A DNA stretch of 56,646 nucleotides from Propionibacteriaceae bacterium (GTDB taxonomy: Bacteria; Actinomycetota; Actinomycetes; Propionibacteriales; Propionibacteriaceae): NCBI GenBank assembly GCA_030532825.1, contig JAUNKK010000011.1, positions 1 to 56,646 on the forward strand, written 5' to 3'. Under the pieces are notes generated by a model. That model searched no databases and had not been told where the DNA came from. It worked only from the letters and a program-made list of their open reading frames with translations. A program made the translations under genes and the position numbers. Shown one piece after another: positions 43,958-54,071 of the stretch. Position 1 is the first letter of the stretch. Each line of letters starts with the position of its first letter.

Positions 43958-45074
43958 CGCCACCCTTCCCAGCCAGCTGGAGGATGGTGGTAACCACACC
44001 ACTCCAGCTGTGCTGCTGCTCAGCTTGGGCCCGGCCCCGGCGCCCGACATCGGCGCGTCGGGCAGGGTCGGCGGCTAGTTCATCGAGGGCAGCCGCCAGT
44101 TCCTCGGGTGAGGACGGTGGTACGAGGCCCCCGAGGTCCGCGAGGATCTGGGGCAGCTGTCCCACAGCAGAGGCGACGACGGGGAGCCCCGCGGCCAGGT
44201 ATTCGTAGACCTTGAGGGGCGAGAAGTACTGCTGCGAGGTGCCTCCCAGCTCGGGATAGGGCGCCACCCCGATGGCCGAGCCAGCCAACTGAGACAGCAT
44301 CTCGGCGGGGGCTACAGCACCGCGGAAGTCGACGTCCACGCCCAGCTCGGCGGCGCGACGCTCCAGATTGGTCCGCTCGGGGCCATCGCCGATGATCCTC
44401 AACCGCCAGGGTTGCCGGGCGAGGGCGGCGGCCTCCAACAGATCGGCGACGCCGTGCCACGGTTTGAGGGTGCCGACGAAGGTCACCACGACGTCTTCGG
44501 CCTCGGGCTGGGGCATGATGCGGGTGATGCTGACCCCGTTGGGAACGGTGTGAGCGCGCTGCGTTCCGGTGCGGGCCTGCACCCACTGCTGGACGGGATC
44601 GGAGACGCAGACGGTGGCCGCAGCGGCTGCGACCTGGGTCTTCAGCGCCGCGTCCGCAGCCGCCTCATCGATAAGTTCCCGGTAGGTGCGCTCCTCCTCA
44701 ATAAGAGGGGCATTGACCTCCAGCACCCCGACGGCGTCGCTGAGGGCAACGACCTCAGCCAGGACCGTGCTGAACAGCGAGTAGCGTTCATACACCAGGT
44801 CGGCGTCGTCGGCCAACACGCGCGCCGCTATTTCGAGGGAGACGCGCTGCTGGCCCCGTTCCCGTTGGACCGTTTCCCCAGAGGGAACGGGGAACTCGTG
44901 AACGGGCAGGTCGACTAGGTCGTCGGGCACCTCGGACCCCCGGCGAGCGGTGTAGACGGTCACCTCGTGGCCGAGCGCTAGGAGTTCACGGACAACCTCC
45001 TGGACATGGACGCTGGCGCCCTTGGTGCCAAACACCGGAATGCCGGGGTCAACGCATACGTAGGCGATGCGCAT
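43950..45074 (-). CDS. GT4-type glycosyltransferase
   Basis: A 374-residue GT-B enzyme. The N-terminal opening MRIAYVCVDPGIPVFGTKGA has the acceptor-side glycine loop, and the donor domain has VVTFVGTLKPWHGVADLLEA and EYLAAGLPVVASAVGQLPQI. It would transfer a sugar from a nucleotide donor to an acceptor at the membrane. ATG 45074 shares one base with the upstream stop (TAATG). The specific sugar is not readable. Confidence 0.9.
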   Translation of the reverse strand: MRIAYVCVDPGIPVFGTKGASVHVQEVVRELLALGHEVTVYTARRGSEVPDDLVDLPVHEFPVPSGETVQRERGQQRVSLEIAARVLADDADLVYERYSLFSTVLAEVVALSDAVGVLEVNAPLIEEERTYRELIDEAAADAALKTQVAAAAATVCVSDPVQQWVQARTGTQRAHTVPNGVSITRIMPQPEAEDVVVTFVGTLKPWHGVADLLEAAALARQPWRLRIIGDGPERTNLERRAAELGVDVDFRGAVAPAEMLSQLAGSAIGVAPYPELGGTSQQYFSPLKVYEYLAAGLPVVASAVGQLPQILADLGGLVPPSSPEELAAALDELAADPARRADVGRRGRAQAEQQHSWSGVVTTILQLAGKGGDG

Positions 45075-46270
45075 TAACGCTCTCCTGCCTTGGATGCCCA
45101 TGTGGACAGCTGCGCCGCCTGCCGACGGCTGTTGAACTGCTCCTCAATGAGGGCACGGGCGTTGCGGGCCAGTTGGGTCAGCGGAAGCTTCCCCTCGGCA
45201 ACTTCGGTGAGGGCTTGGGCCAGGGCCGAAACATCACTCGGGTCAATGAGGACGCCGGTTTCACCGTCGCGAACGACCTCCGGCAGCCCGCTGACGGCCG
45301 TGGCAACGACGGGGGTACCGAGCGCCATGGCTTCCAGCACGACGGTCGGCAGCCCGTCAAGATTGCCGTCAGCCGCCAGCACGCAGGGGGCGACGAAAAC
45401 ATGGGCGCGGTGCACGAGCTCCGAGACCTCGGATTGGGTCAGCGGCCCGACGAGACGGACGCGATCGGCTAGGCCGAGACGCTCAATCTGGGCGGCGAGC
45501 TCGTCGTGCAGTTCCCCGGCGCCTGCGAGGTCCATCTCGACGGGGAAATCAAGGCGTGCGACGGCGTCGATGAGGTCCGGGAAGCCCTTCTTCGGTACAA
45601 GTCGCCCAACCGTGGCGATGCGCAGCGGTGAGGCGATCTCGTTAGGGTCGCGGTAGGCGAAGCGGTCGAGTTCAAGAGCGTTGTACTGCAGCGAGACGTT
45701 CGCTCCGGTACCCGCCAGTACATCCTGCAGGAAAGCCTCGTTGAAGCGGCTGATCGCGATCACGCGGTCGGCATCACCACATACCCGCCGCAGCCATTCG
45801 CGATCCACAGACTCGTGGAAGATGTCCTTGGCGTGCGTGGTGACGGTGTAGGGCACCCCCGTCAGTTTCGACGCGACCCAGGCCATCCGTCCCGCCAGGG
45901 AAGCGAAATGGGCATGAAGGTGGTCGATGCCGTCTCGCAGCACAGCGGCTGCCAGGGACACGCCCTGAGCAACTTCGTCGGCGGGCATCCCGGCGAGCAC
46001 TGGCGCCAGATCGGCGAAGCGCTGCCGCACATCCAAGTACTGGAAGGCTTCGGAGAGCTGTTCCCACATCTCGCTGGCCTTGGCCGGGTAGGGCACCCAG
46101 GAGACTTGGGCGCGGACTCGCGCGATCTCGGGGTGAAAACGGGCGTCCGTGGTGGGGCGGAGGGCATAGATGCTGAGGGCATCACCGTGGGCTTCGCGAG
46201 CGAGGATCTCGGTGACGATGAAGGTCTCTGAGAATCGGGGGTAGACCTTCAGGACATATCCGGTCTTCAT
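45074..46270 (-). CDS. GT4-type glycosyltransferase
   Basis: A 398-residue GT-B enzyme: opening GYVLKVYPRFSETFIVTEIL, LHAHFASLAGRMAWVASKL, donor-domain IATVGRLVPKKGFPDLIDA, and EAMALGTPVVATAVSGLPEV close to the nucleotide-sugar site. It resembles glycosyltransferases of exopolysaccharide loci. It overlaps the upstream gene by 4 nt and the downstream gene by one base, which indicates tight coupling within the operon. Confidence 0.92.
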   Translation of the reverse strand: MKTGYVLKVYPRFSETFIVTEILAREAHGDALSIYALRPTTDARFHPEIARVRAQVSWVPYPAKASEMWEQLSEAFQYLDVRQRFADLAPVLAGMPADEVAQGVSLAAAVLRDGIDHLHAHFASLAGRMAWVASKLTGVPYTVTTHAKDIFHESVDREWLRRVCGDADRVIAISRFNEAFLQDVLAGTGANVSLQYNALELDRFAYRDPNEIASPLRIATVGRLVPKKGFPDLIDAVARLDFPVEMDLAGAGELHDELAAQIERLGLADRVRLVGPLTQSEVSELVHRAHVFVAPCVLAADGNLDGLPTVVLEAMALGTPVVATAVSGLPEVVRDGETGVLIDPSDVSALAQALTEVAEGKLPLTQLARNARALIEEQFNSRRQAAQLSTWASKAGER

Positions 46271-47451
46271 GCTACAGCCTCCAAATTCAAATGGTCGTCG
46301 TCGGACAGCAGCTGGGCGCCAAGAACCGCGGTGGCCGCTAGACCGTCACGTTGGATGTGGGAACGCTCGACCCGGCGCGTGACGGCGTCGGCGACCCAGG
46401 TCTCCAAGGCAACGGTGGTGACGCGTGGGGCGCGCATGAGGTCAACTGCCCGGGCCTCGCTCAGCGCCTGAGCCCGGATCAGCTGCTCCGGGGTGGGGGT
46501 CTCACGGGGGACGATGAGGGCCGGTGTGTCGGTGGCGAGGATCTCGCAGGCAGTGTTGTAGCCGCCCATGGCGATCACGGCCGCCGCCTCCGCAATGTGC
46601 TTGCCCAGCCCCGGCCAGGAGCGATGCACCACGGTGTCGGGGCCGGCTTGCGCGACGATGGCCGCAAACTCGGCATCGTCTAGCTGCGGTCCTGTCACCA
46701 CGATGTTCTGATGTCCTGCGGGTGGCCGCATGGCGACGGCAGCGCGCAGCAAGTCCTGCCCATCAGAGCCGCCGCCGACCGTGGTGAGCACGAACGGTTG
46801 GGAGCTCAGGGACGGGCTATCGTCCGAGCCGCGGCGGTCGCTGGCGAGATACCCGGTGAAACGGATCCGGTCGGCCAATGCGGGCGTGATCTCACCTGAC
46901 AGCACGGGGTCGTGGATCGCGGGGTCGCCGTAAACCCACACTTCGTCGACGATGCGGCGAAGTTCATCCGTGGATCCCAGGCGCTCCCACGCGGCTGCGG
47001 CGAGTTGCGGGTCGTCGAGGACCTCGCGCAGGCCAAGCACCACTTTGGCACCGGGGTGCATTGCGCGGAGACCCAGTAGCGGCTCGTGAAGTTCCTTCCA
47101 CACCCCGTAGATGTGGCGATCGACGATCACCAGGTCGGGACTGAAGCCGAGCAGGGCGGCCTGAAGCAGGCGGGAGCGGAGGGTGATGAGTTCGCTGATG
47201 GCACCTGGAAGGCGACGGGGCTGGTATCCCTGGAAGGTGCCTTGAACACCCGGGATAGTGAGCCAGTCAAAGCCCTGGGGCAACTCGAACCGGGAGGCGT
47301 CAGCAAGCCCGGAGACCAACAGGCCCGAAACCTGCGCGCCCGTGGCCTCAGGCAGGTGCCGGGCCAAGTGATGGGCGATGACCAGGTTGCGCCTGACATG
47401 GCCCAGCCCCAGTGAATCGTGGCTGTAGAGCAGCACCCGTACGGTATCCAT
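46267..47451 (-). CDS. MurG-like (GT28-type) glycosyltransferase
   Basis: A 394-residue GT-B protein, first gene of the glycan operon. The N-terminus (VRVLLYSHDSLGLGHVRRNL) has the glycine-rich acceptor loop, and the C-terminal domain has the donor-site stretch AAVIAMGGYNTACEILATDT with ALIVPRETPTPEQLIRA. ATG 47451 is chosen because AGAGAGG precedes it at normal distance; the open frame extends to 47511 without support. The product may start the glycan on a carrier. Confidence 0.85.
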   Translation of the reverse strand: MDTVRVLLYSHDSLGLGHVRRNLVIAHHLARHLPEATGAQVSGLLVSGLADASRFELPQGFDWLTIPGVQGTFQGYQPRRLPGAISELITLRSRLLQAALLGFSPDLVIVDRHIYGVWKELHEPLLGLRAMHPGAKVVLGLREVLDDPQLAAAAWERLGSTDELRRIVDEVWVYGDPAIHDPVLSGEITPALADRIRFTGYLASDRRGSDDSPSLSSQPFVLTTVGGGSDGQDLLRAAVAMRPPAGHQNIVVTGPQLDDAEFAAIVAQAGPDTVVHRSWPGLGKHIAEAAAVIAMGGYNTACEILATDTPALIVPRETPTPEQLIRAQALSEARAVDLMRAPRVTTVALETWVADAVTRRVERSHIQRDGLAATAVLGAQLLSDDDHLNLEAVA

Positions 47452-47473
47452 TTCAACTGCCTCTCTCATTCCA

Positions 47474-47553
47474 GTCGGCGGGATCGCCGACGGAACCAGA
47501 GTCGCAATCAAAGAGGAGACTAATATGATCTTAAAATTAAGCGTTCCTCATTT
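47474..47553 (-). promoter_or_regulatory. AT-rich promoter region and leader hairpin of the glycan operon
   Basis: About 35 bp at 47519-47553 are strongly AT-rich in a GC-rich setting and include CTTAATTTTAAG, a palindrome with 5-bp arms. Further along the leader, GTCGGCG (47474-47480) pairs with CGCCGAC (47485-47491). I cannot assign exact -35 and -10 hexamers. Confidence 0.45.
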
Positions 47554-49218
47554 TTAGCGACCGAAGAGTTCACCTTGGACGGTGTTGATGAACTGCGTCA
47601 GCGACGCGGGCAGATCACGCAGATGCCAGGTCGCGGGTGCGTGATACCACGGGACGTCAGTTGGGTCAGGCAGGTCGTCATCGTCGGCGGCGGCCATAGC
47701 CAGCAGCCAGCGCTGCCGCCCCCCGAGCACCACCGCGTAAGGCAGGAGTTTGGAGATCTCCACCAGCTCCCGGCCTTTGGGCATCTGATCAGTGGGATGG
47801 GTGCTGATGAGCGACGCCAGCGCCCCCAAACCGGCGACCAGATGCGCGCCCTGCGGGGTCCGGCGCGGCATCCGCGGGGCCAGCCACAGCAGCCCGCCCG
47901 CCAGGGCAAGCAACACGAGCGCCAGGAGCCCGAAGGTCGTGAACACCACGAGGGCGACTCCAACGACCACCGCTAGGCCAAGGCCGATCCAGCCACGCAC
48001 CGTCCAGGAGTTGCGGATGGAGTCCGGGCGGGTTTCGAACCAGCCGCGCCGCACCACCTCGTCGTAAAGGCAGTCCTGCACCTCCGCGAGGGCGGGGGCC
48101 AGGACCTCGGGTAGCTGCGAGGCCAGGGACGTCGTACCGTCGGGCACGACCGCTTCAAGCAGCTTCGCCTCGTAGGCAGCCAACTCGTCGCCTGGGTTCG
48201 ACAGGCGGGTGAACTGCCAGTCCAGCAGGCCGTGCTGGGCATGTTGGAGTTCCGTGATCCGCAGGTGACCACGCACCGCCAGGTCCAGCAGCGTCGCGGT
48301 GATGTCAACCGGGTCCACGCGCTCGTCCGCGACCGTACCCACCAGGCCTGGGCGCATACCCTCGGCCGGCAGGAAGACCGACTCCCCGTCGCCGATGGGC
48401 CGGAAGGTCCCGACCGCAGTGATCTCACCGAAAAAGGTCTGATCTGTGCCGGTGCGACGGTGCAGCCACCACAGCAGCAGACCACCGAGTACGACGGCCG
48501 CGAGAGCCACACCAACGGTCGTCAGGTTGACCGAGAAGGCCCGGTCCAGGCTCCACCGCTCGTGGATTTTAGCGGTAGCGGCGACTTGGCTGGCGGGGAA
48601 ACCGACCGTGAAGGTGACCTGCTCGCCCGCCCCGCGGGCCGCAGACTCGAACTGCGGCATCTGTGCGTTGTGCGTGCCGGCGGCGTACAACTGGCACTTG
48701 TCAAGGCTGCCGGGCTGCCCCGCGGTGCAGTCCACCAACTGCGGGATGGCGCCCACGTTGAGGGTTCCCGAGACCCGCTCAGCGGCGACCGACAGGCCCT
48801 GTAGCGGCCGCCACGTGAACACCGTCAGGTTCCCGGGGTTTCCGGCCTCCGACCGGGTGGTGCCGGTCACGGAGTAACTGATCTTCACCTCGTCACCTGT
48901 GGGCTTCATAGTGATGACCGTGTAGTCGCCCTCGGTGGTGATGTTCACCCCGTCGGCCCCGGTCACGGAGACATCCGAAATCCCGTACTCGTAAGCGCGG
49001 TATCGGTCAATGGGGGCACGGTGAGCTAGACGCTGCGTCACTTCCGCGGGGGGCTGCGAGAACCGGATGGTCTCGGTCACTGCGAGCGACCCGGCTGCGT
49101 CCAGGCGCCCCTCAAAGACATAGGAATCGGCGACGGGGTCCTCGGCATGTGCCACGGGGGCCGCGAAAAAGCAGGCCAAGATGGCGAACGGGACCACCAG
49201 CAGGCGTAACAAACGCAC
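47554..49218 (-). CDS. DUF2207-family membrane protein
   Basis: A 554-residue secreted/membrane protein with a signal peptide (RLLRLLVVPFAILACFFAAP, cleavage near AHA), an extracellular beta-rich DUF2207 domain with the family's alternating strands (residues about 28-240), a helix (ALAAVVLGGLLLWWL), a cytoplasmic part and a helical hairpin (GLAVVVGVALVVFTTFGLLA). GTG 49218 is chosen because AAGGAG sits at ideal spacing. Its role is unknown; family members often sit near envelope genes, as here. Confidence 0.88.
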   Translation of the reverse strand: MRLLRLLVVPFAILACFFAAPVAHAEDPVADSYVFEGRLDAAGSLAVTETIRFSQPPAEVTQRLAHRAPIDRYRAYEYGISDVSVTGADGVNITTEGDYTVITMKPTGDEVKISYSVTGTTRSEAGNPGNLTVFTWRPLQGLSVAAERVSGTLNVGAIPQLVDCTAGQPGSLDKCQLYAAGTHNAQMPQFESAARGAGEQVTFTVGFPASQVAATAKIHERWSLDRAFSVNLTTVGVALAAVVLGGLLLWWLHRRTGTDQTFFGEITAVGTFRPIGDGESVFLPAEGMRPGLVGTVADERVDPVDITATLLDLAVRGHLRITELQHAQHGLLDWQFTRLSNPGDELAAYEAKLLEAVVPDGTTSLASQLPEVLAPALAEVQDCLYDEVVRRGWFETRPDSIRNSWTVRGWIGLGLAVVVGVALVVFTTFGLLALVLLALAGGLLWLAPRMPRRTPQGAHLVAGLGALASLISTHPTDQMPKGRELVEISKLLPYAVVLGGRQRWLLAMAAADDDDLPDPTDVPWYHAPATWHLRDLPASLTQFINTVQGELFGR

Positions 49219-49305
49219 CTCAGGCTCCTTGGTTCGACGATGTGAGCACGCTACAGCATCGGGGCAGGCGACGCGCCCGACCCTCTGAACAGATACCCTA
49301 GCCAC

Positions 49306-50472
49306 GTGGTGAATCCGAATCAGCCGTTGTACCCGCCGCCGGGGCAGCCCTGGCAGCCACGCCCAGCTGCCTGGCAGCCGACTGGCACGCAGTTGCGGCC
49401 GACTTACGCCCCGGGACCTCCCATCATCCAGGGGGCCCCGAAGCCACCACAGCCCCAGGGATTTCCCGCTCCGCCATTTCAGCCCTACCCGGGCCCGTAT
49501 GCTGGCCCGCCGCGGCAGCAACCGCCAAAGCAGCAGCCCCCGCTCATATTGTTCGCAGCCCTTGGCCTGGCGGGCGTCGTGTTGATTCTGTTGCTCGTGG
49601 CGGCACTCACCCGTCCGTCCCAAGATGGCCCCGACCAGCAGCCTGAGACGCAGTACCAAAACGAGGATTGGGAAGTGCCGCCGGTCAGCAACAGTCCGCC
49701 GGAGTTCCCCGTCCCGGAGTCGAACGCTGAGGCTCGCACCTGGCTGGACAGTAACGACATCTACCAGGTAGCGCTCGCCAACCCGGTACGGTGTGACCTC
49801 CCATTGCTCCCAGGCGGTGAGGTCGACGACAACGAATTGGAGACACACCTCCAGGACTACGTCAGCTGCCTCACCCGAGTGTGGGGTCCAGCTCTGGAGG
49901 AGGCGGGCTTCGAGGCCTACCAGCCGCAGATCACCGTCTACCCCGTCGGGGGCACGATCCAGACAGCCTGCGGCACCGTCGAATCCCAGAATGCCTTCTT
50001 CTGCCCCAGCGATCAGCGCATCTACATCGCGCAGGACGTGGCCGACGTGCTGACCGCCGACACTCAGGATTCGCGGATCGTATTCGACCTCATCATCGCC
50101 CACGAGTACGGCCACGCCATGCAAGCTCGCAGCGGCCTGCTGGCCGCCTCACGAATCCTGTCGAGCGACGCTAACGACGACAAGGCGCTGGAGTATTCGC
50201 GCCGCACCGAGACACAGGCCGATTGCTTCGCGGGCACGGCCATGAACTCGCTGTCCGTCGGGTTCGGCATCACCGAAGAAGACCGTCAGGACATCCTTAA
50301 GATCTCCTTCGAGATCGGCGACGATCAACTCATGAAACGCCAGGGCGTCTCGGTGGAACCCGGCAATCATGGCATCGGCGAGAACCGTCAGCTCTGGGTG
50401 GATCGCGGTCTGACCGCCGACTCGCTGGGCACCTGCAACACCTTCAAGGCTCCCAGCAGCGAGGTCAAATAG
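49306..50472 (+). CDS. Neutral zinc metallopeptidase
   Basis: A 388-residue protein with a proline-rich cytoplasmic head, one helix ([20 protein letters not shown], about residues 82-101) and an extracellular peptidase domain. The zinc motif is [11 protein letters not shown] (HExxH), and the downstream [14 protein letters not shown] supplies the third ligand region. The family is the putative neutral zinc metallopeptidases (YpfJ-like). A TACCCT -10 at 49294-49299 lies 6 nt before GTG 49306, so the transcript may be leaderless. Its stop overlaps that of convergent ispF by 8 nt. Confidence 0.9.
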   Translation: MVNPNQPLYPPPGQPWQPRPAAWQPTGTQLRPTYAPGPPIIQGAPKPPQPQGFPAPPFQPYPGPYAGPPRQQPPKQQPPLILFAALGLAGVVLILLLVAALTRPSQDGPDQQPETQYQNEDWEVPPVSNSPPEFPVPESNAEARTWLDSNDIYQVALANPVRCDLPLLPGGEVDDNELETHLQDYVSCLTRVWGPALEEAGFEAYQPQITVYPVGGTIQTACGTVESQNAFFCPSDQRIYIAQDVADVLTADTQDSRIVFDLIIAHEYGHAMQARSGLLAASRILSSDANDDKALEYSRRTETQADCFAGTAMNSLSVGFGITEEDRQDILKISFEIGDDQLMKRQGVSVEPGNHGIGENRQLWVDRGLTADSLGTCNTFKAPSSEVK

Positions 50473-50932
50473 GCTGCACGAGGGCCACCGCGACCGCAGC
50501 GACGCCCTCGCCCCGGCCGGTCATGCCCAAGCCGTCGGTGGTGGTGGCCGAGACCGCGACGGGGGCGCCGACTGCCTCGGACAGGACATGCTCAGCCTCC
50601 GCGCGCCGTGCCGCCATCTTCGGGCGGTTGCCGATCACTTGGATGCTGAGGTTCCCGATGACATAGCCCGCTTCGCGGACCAGCCTGGCAGTCTCCGTCA
50701 AGAAGGTCACCCCCGAGGCGCCCCGCCATTCCGGGCGGTCGGTACCGAAGATGGCACCGATGTCACCCAGCCCCGCCGCCGATAGCAGTGCGTCCACCGC
50801 GGCATGGGCCGCGACGTCACCGTCGGAGTGTCCCGACAGGCCCAACGGCTCGTCTGGGAAGTGCAGGCCCGCCACCCACATCGGGGGGCCGGCCTCAAGG
50901 CGGTGAACATCAGTGCCGATCCCCACCCTCAC
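50465..50932 (-). CDS. ispF: 2-C-methyl-D-erythritol 2,4-cyclodiphosphate synthase
   Basis: An isoprenoid (MEP) pathway enzyme forming the cyclic diphosphate. It has 155 residues, with the zinc and substrate motifs [31 protein letters not shown] and [20 protein letters not shown]. It overlaps the upstream ispD stop by 4 nt, and the pair commonly form an operon or a fusion in bacteria. Confidence 0.97.
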   Translation of the reverse strand: MRVGIGTDVHRLEAGPPMWVAGLHFPDEPLGLSGHSDGDVAAHAAVDALLSAAGLGDIGAIFGTDRPEWRGASGVTFLTETARLVREAGYVIGNLSIQVIGNRPKMAARRAEAEHVLSEAVGAPVAVSATTTDGLGMTGRGEGVAAVAVALVQPI

Positions 50933-51621
50933 GGGCCGCTCCTCTCCGCCAGGATTGCCTCCGCCAAGACGAGGTCCGGCGGCTCGGTGATCTTCATCGC
51001 ATCCCGATGACCCGGAACCAGTTCGATCCGGTGGCCGAGCACTTCCACGACGGCCGCGTCATCGGTAACGGCAAGTCCTCTCACCGAAACCTCACGATGG
51101 GAACGGTGCAGCAAACCGAGTGGGAAACCCTGCGGGGTCTGCACGGCCCGCAACGTGCTGCGATCGACAACCCCGCCATCCGCCACCCGGATGGTGTCGT
51201 GGACGGGGACCGCGGGGATCGCTCCCGCCGCCCCGGCGGCGACGGCCCGAGCGACAGCAGCCGTCACGGTGGGTGGCACGAGGGGGCGGGCGGCGTCGTG
51301 AATCAGCACGATCGCCTCCGGGGGGTATTGCTCAGCGAGGACCTCCAGCCCGAGGCGCACCGAATCCTGCCGCTGCGGCCCGCCCAGAGTGCAGGTCGCG
51401 TAGTCCAAGCCCGCCAGAGCCGTTTCGAACAGCGCCTGGTAACCGTCAGGGATCGTCACCACCACCCGGGTGACGCCACCCGCCCGCATGGCTTCGACGC
51501 TGCGCCGCACCAGCGGCTCACCGCCCAGCCCCACGAGGGCTTTGGGGGTGTTGGCGCCCAAGCGCGAACCAGAACCGGCCGCCACCACGACGGCGACGAC
51601 CGGTTGCGTTTGGGAATTCAA
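50929..51621 (-). CDS. ispD: 2-C-methyl-D-erythritol 4-phosphate cytidylyltransferase
   Basis: An MEP-pathway enzyme joining MEP to CMP. It has 230 residues: nucleotide-binding [31 protein letters not shown] and [15 protein letters not shown]. It lies 4 bp from carD and overlaps ispF by 4 nt. The carD-ispD-ispF order is the actinobacterial arrangement. Confidence 0.97.
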   Translation of the reverse strand: MNSQTQPVVAVVVAAGSGSRLGANTPKALVGLGGEPLVRRSVEAMRAGGVTRVVVTIPDGYQALFETALAGLDYATCTLGGPQRQDSVRLGLEVLAEQYPPEAIVLIHDAARPLVPPTVTAAVARAVAAGAAGAIPAVPVHDTIRVADGGVVDRSTLRAVQTPQGFPLGLLHRSHREVSVRGLAVTDDAAVVEVLGHRIELVPGHRDAMKITEPPDLVLAEAILAERSGP

Positions 51622-51625
51622 CTCC

Positions 51626-52111
51626 TCAGGACGCCAGGACTTCGTCGAGCATCACCTCAGCGCGATCCTCAGCGACATCCTCCGCCAGGGCCAGTTCAGC
51701 CACGAGAATAGCGCGGGCCTTAGCCAGCATCCGCTTCTCACCGGCCGACAGACCCTTGTCACGATCGCGGCGCCACAGATCGCGGACGACCTCGGAGACC
51801 TTGATAACGTTCCCGGAATGTAGCTTCTCCAGGTTGGCCTTATACCGGCGGGACCAGTTCGCGGGTTCCTCGGTGTGCTCGGCGCGCAACACCTGGAACA
51901 CATGCTCCAGACCGTCGGCGTCAACCACATCACGCACACCCACCAGGTCTAGGTTGCAGGCAGGCACGCGCACGACCAGATCGTTTTGGCCGATGATGCG
52001 CAGCACCAAGTAGAGCCTGTCCTCTCCCTTGATCTGTCGCGTCTCGATATCTTCAATAACGGCCGCCCCGTGATTGGGGTAGACCACAGTCTCTCCGACT
52101 GTAAAAGTCAT
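51626..52111 (-). CDS. carD: CarD-family RNA polymerase-binding regulator
   Basis: A 161-residue protein. The N-terminal RNAP-interaction domain is intact ([20 protein letters not shown]), and a helical DNA-contacting C-terminal domain follows ([40 protein letters not shown]). CarD stabilises open complexes at rRNA and housekeeping promoters in actinobacteria. A short RBS-like GGGGCC/AAGC lies upstream of ATG 52111. Confidence 0.96.
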   Translation of the reverse strand: MTFTVGETVVYPNHGAAVIEDIETRQIKGEDRLYLVLRIIGQNDLVVRVPACNLDLVGVRDVVDADGLEHVFQVLRAEHTEEPANWSRRYKANLEKLHSGNVIKVSEVVRDLWRRDRDKGLSAGEKRMLAKARAILVAELALAEDVAEDRAEVMLDEVLAS

Positions 52112-52186
52112 AGCTTCAGGCCCCTTTCCGCGCCCAATGCTACCACGCCCGGCGTGTCGTCCCTTCGGCTGACGCCGGGCGCGCTA

Positions 52187-52864
52187 TCAGCCCTGGAACT
52201 TGTAACCCAGGCCGCGCACGGTCAGCACCCGCTCGGGACTGGAGGGGTTGCGTTCGATCTTGTTGCGTAGCCGCTTGATGTGAACGTCCAGGGTCTTGGT
52301 GTCCCCCACGTAGTCGCTGCCCCAGATCCGGTCGATGAGCTGACCGCGCGTCATGACCCGTCCGGCGTTGCGGATGAGGACCTCCAGGAGTTCGAACTCC
52401 CGCAGTGCTAGCCGCACATCCTTGCCGTCGACGCTGACCTGGTGGCGCTCCACATCGAGGCGCACCCCGGCGGCGTCGATGGTGTTGGGGAGCAGGTCCT
52501 CGGCTTGATGACGGCGTAGGACGGCGCGGATCCGGGCCACGAGTTCGCGGTGCGAGAAGGGTTTGGTGACGTAGTCGTCAGCGCCGAGTTCGAGGCCCAC
52601 CACCTTGTCGACCTCGGAGTCGCGGGCGGAGACCATGATGATAGCCACGCTGCCGCGCGCCCGCAGCTGTCGGCAGACCTCAGTACCGGGGAGCCCGGGC
52701 ATCATGAGGTCGAGCAGCACCAGGTCGGCGCCCCCGCGGTCGTACTCGTCGAGCCCGGCCTGCCCGTTGTGGGCGGTCGCCACCTCGAAGCCCTCGCGGG
52801 TCAGCATGTAGGCCAAGGCTTCACGGTAGGACTCCTCGTCCTCGACGATCAGGATCCTCGTCAT
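52187..52864 (-). CDS. regX3: Phosphate-responsive response regulator RegX3
   Basis: A 225-residue OmpR/PhoB-type regulator: MTRILIVEDEESYREAL, phospho-accepting Asp in LVLLDLMMPGLPGTE, Lys in DDYVTKPFSHREL and a C-terminal winged helix with DRIWGSDYVGDTKTLDVHIK. ATG 52864 starts the receiver domain exactly and overlaps the senX3 stop by 4 nt. Position next to senX3, phoU and gpm supports the assignment to phosphate control. Confidence 0.95.
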   Translation of the reverse strand: MTRILIVEDEESYREALAYMLTREGFEVATAHNGQAGLDEYDRGGADLVLLDLMMPGLPGTEVCRQLRARGSVAIIMVSARDSEVDKVVGLELGADDYVTKPFSHRELVARIRAVLRRHQAEDLLPNTIDAAGVRLDVERHQVSVDGKDVRLALREFELLEVLIRNAGRVMTRGQLIDRIWGSDYVGDTKTLDVHIKRLRNKIERNPSSPERVLTVRGLGYKFQG

Positions 52865-53988
52865 GGCGTCTCCTCGGGAACCTGGGCCGGCAGCCGCAGG
52901 GTGAACGTGGAGCCCTGCCGCAGCCGGGACCACACTGTGACGGTGCCGCCGTGGGCGGTAGCGATGTGCCGGACAATGGGCAGCCCTAGACCGGTGCCGC
53001 CGCTAGCGCGGGATCGCCCGTAGTCGACGCGGTAGAAACGCTCGAAGATACGCTCCTGGTCCTCCCGTGAGATCCCAATCCCGTTGTCGGAGACCTTGAT
53101 CTCGACGAAACCGTCTTCCCCCGGCGGGGAGGAGGTCACGACGACCCGGGCATTGGGGTCGGAGTAGTTGATGGCGTTCTGCACCAGGTTCGCCACAGCA
53201 TCGATCAGCTGCCAGCGATCGCCGAGGATCTCTGCGGAAGCGATGTTCGCCTGGATCAAGTGGATGCGGCGCGCCTCAGCGGAAGCCCGGGTTCGATTGA
53301 GGGCCTCGTCGACGATCTCCCCCACCGTCACGGGTTCGCGATTCAGGATCGGGTCCAGCGCCTGTAGACGTGACAGTTCGATGATCTGCCCAACGAGCTC
53401 GGCCAGCCGGGCCGACTCTTGGTGGAGGCGCTGGGCAAAGTGCGCCACCTGCTCAGGGTCATCGGCGGCGGCTTCGATGGTCTCAGCGAGGATACCGATG
53501 GCCCCAATAGGAGTTTTCAGTTCGTGAGACACGTTGGCCACGAAGTCGCGGCGCGCATCCTCGGCGCGGCGGGCCGCCGCCTCGTCCTCAGCGAGCACCA
53601 GCACGAGCCCCCCGTGCAACGGCAAGATCGTGGCGCCAAGCTCCAGTGCCTCAATCCCGGGTTCCCGCTCCCGAAGCACCTCGCCGCGGAACGGTTCCCC
53701 AGTCTGCCGGGCAGTACGCACCCGCTGCAGCAGGGCGGGAAAGCCAACGCGGCTGCCTCGCGCCAGGCCGAGGGTCTCCCCGGCAGCGCTAAGCTGAAGC
53801 ACCTCGTCGTGGGCCCCAACCAGCAGAGCGGCGCTGGGGAGTTCAGCTGTGACGACCTCAAGATCGTTCTGGGCCTGCTGCCGCAGCTGGTGGGTCGACG
53901 TCACCGACCGGTTGCGGGTGGCAACCACGGGATAGCCAACCAGCACCATGAATAGCGCTCCTGCCACCACGGCCAGGACATAGGACAT
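52861..53988 (-). CDS. senX3: Phosphate-sensing histidine kinase SenX3
   Basis: A 375-residue kinase with one clear N-terminal helix (AVVAGALFMVLVGYPVV), a PAS-like middle domain, the His box FVANVSHELKTPIGAIGIL and ATPase boxes ANLVQNAINYSD, VSDNGIGISREDQERIFERF and GLPIVRHIATAHGG. It phosphorylates RegX3 under low phosphate, and the divergent PhoU is the expected partner in repression when phosphate is plentiful. Confidence 0.95.
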   Translation of the reverse strand: MSYVLAVVAGALFMVLVGYPVVATRNRSVTSTHQLRQQAQNDLEVVTAELPSAALLVGAHDEVLQLSAAGETLGLARGSRVGFPALLQRVRTARQTGEPFRGEVLREREPGIEALELGATILPLHGGLVLVLAEDEAAARRAEDARRDFVANVSHELKTPIGAIGILAETIEAAADDPEQVAHFAQRLHQESARLAELVGQIIELSRLQALDPILNREPVTVGEIVDEALNRTRASAEARRIHLIQANIASAEILGDRWQLIDAVANLVQNAINYSDPNARVVVTSSPPGEDGFVEIKVSDNGIGISREDQERIFERFYRVDYGRSRASGGTGLGLPIVRHIATAHGGTVTVWSRLRQGSTFTLRLPAQVPEETP

Positions 53989-54071
53989 GACCCCATATTA
54001 AGGAAACGCGTTGCGGTAGCGTCCCAGCTAGACTTCCTGCGGAAGAACTCCAACTCCCAAAGGTCCGAAGA

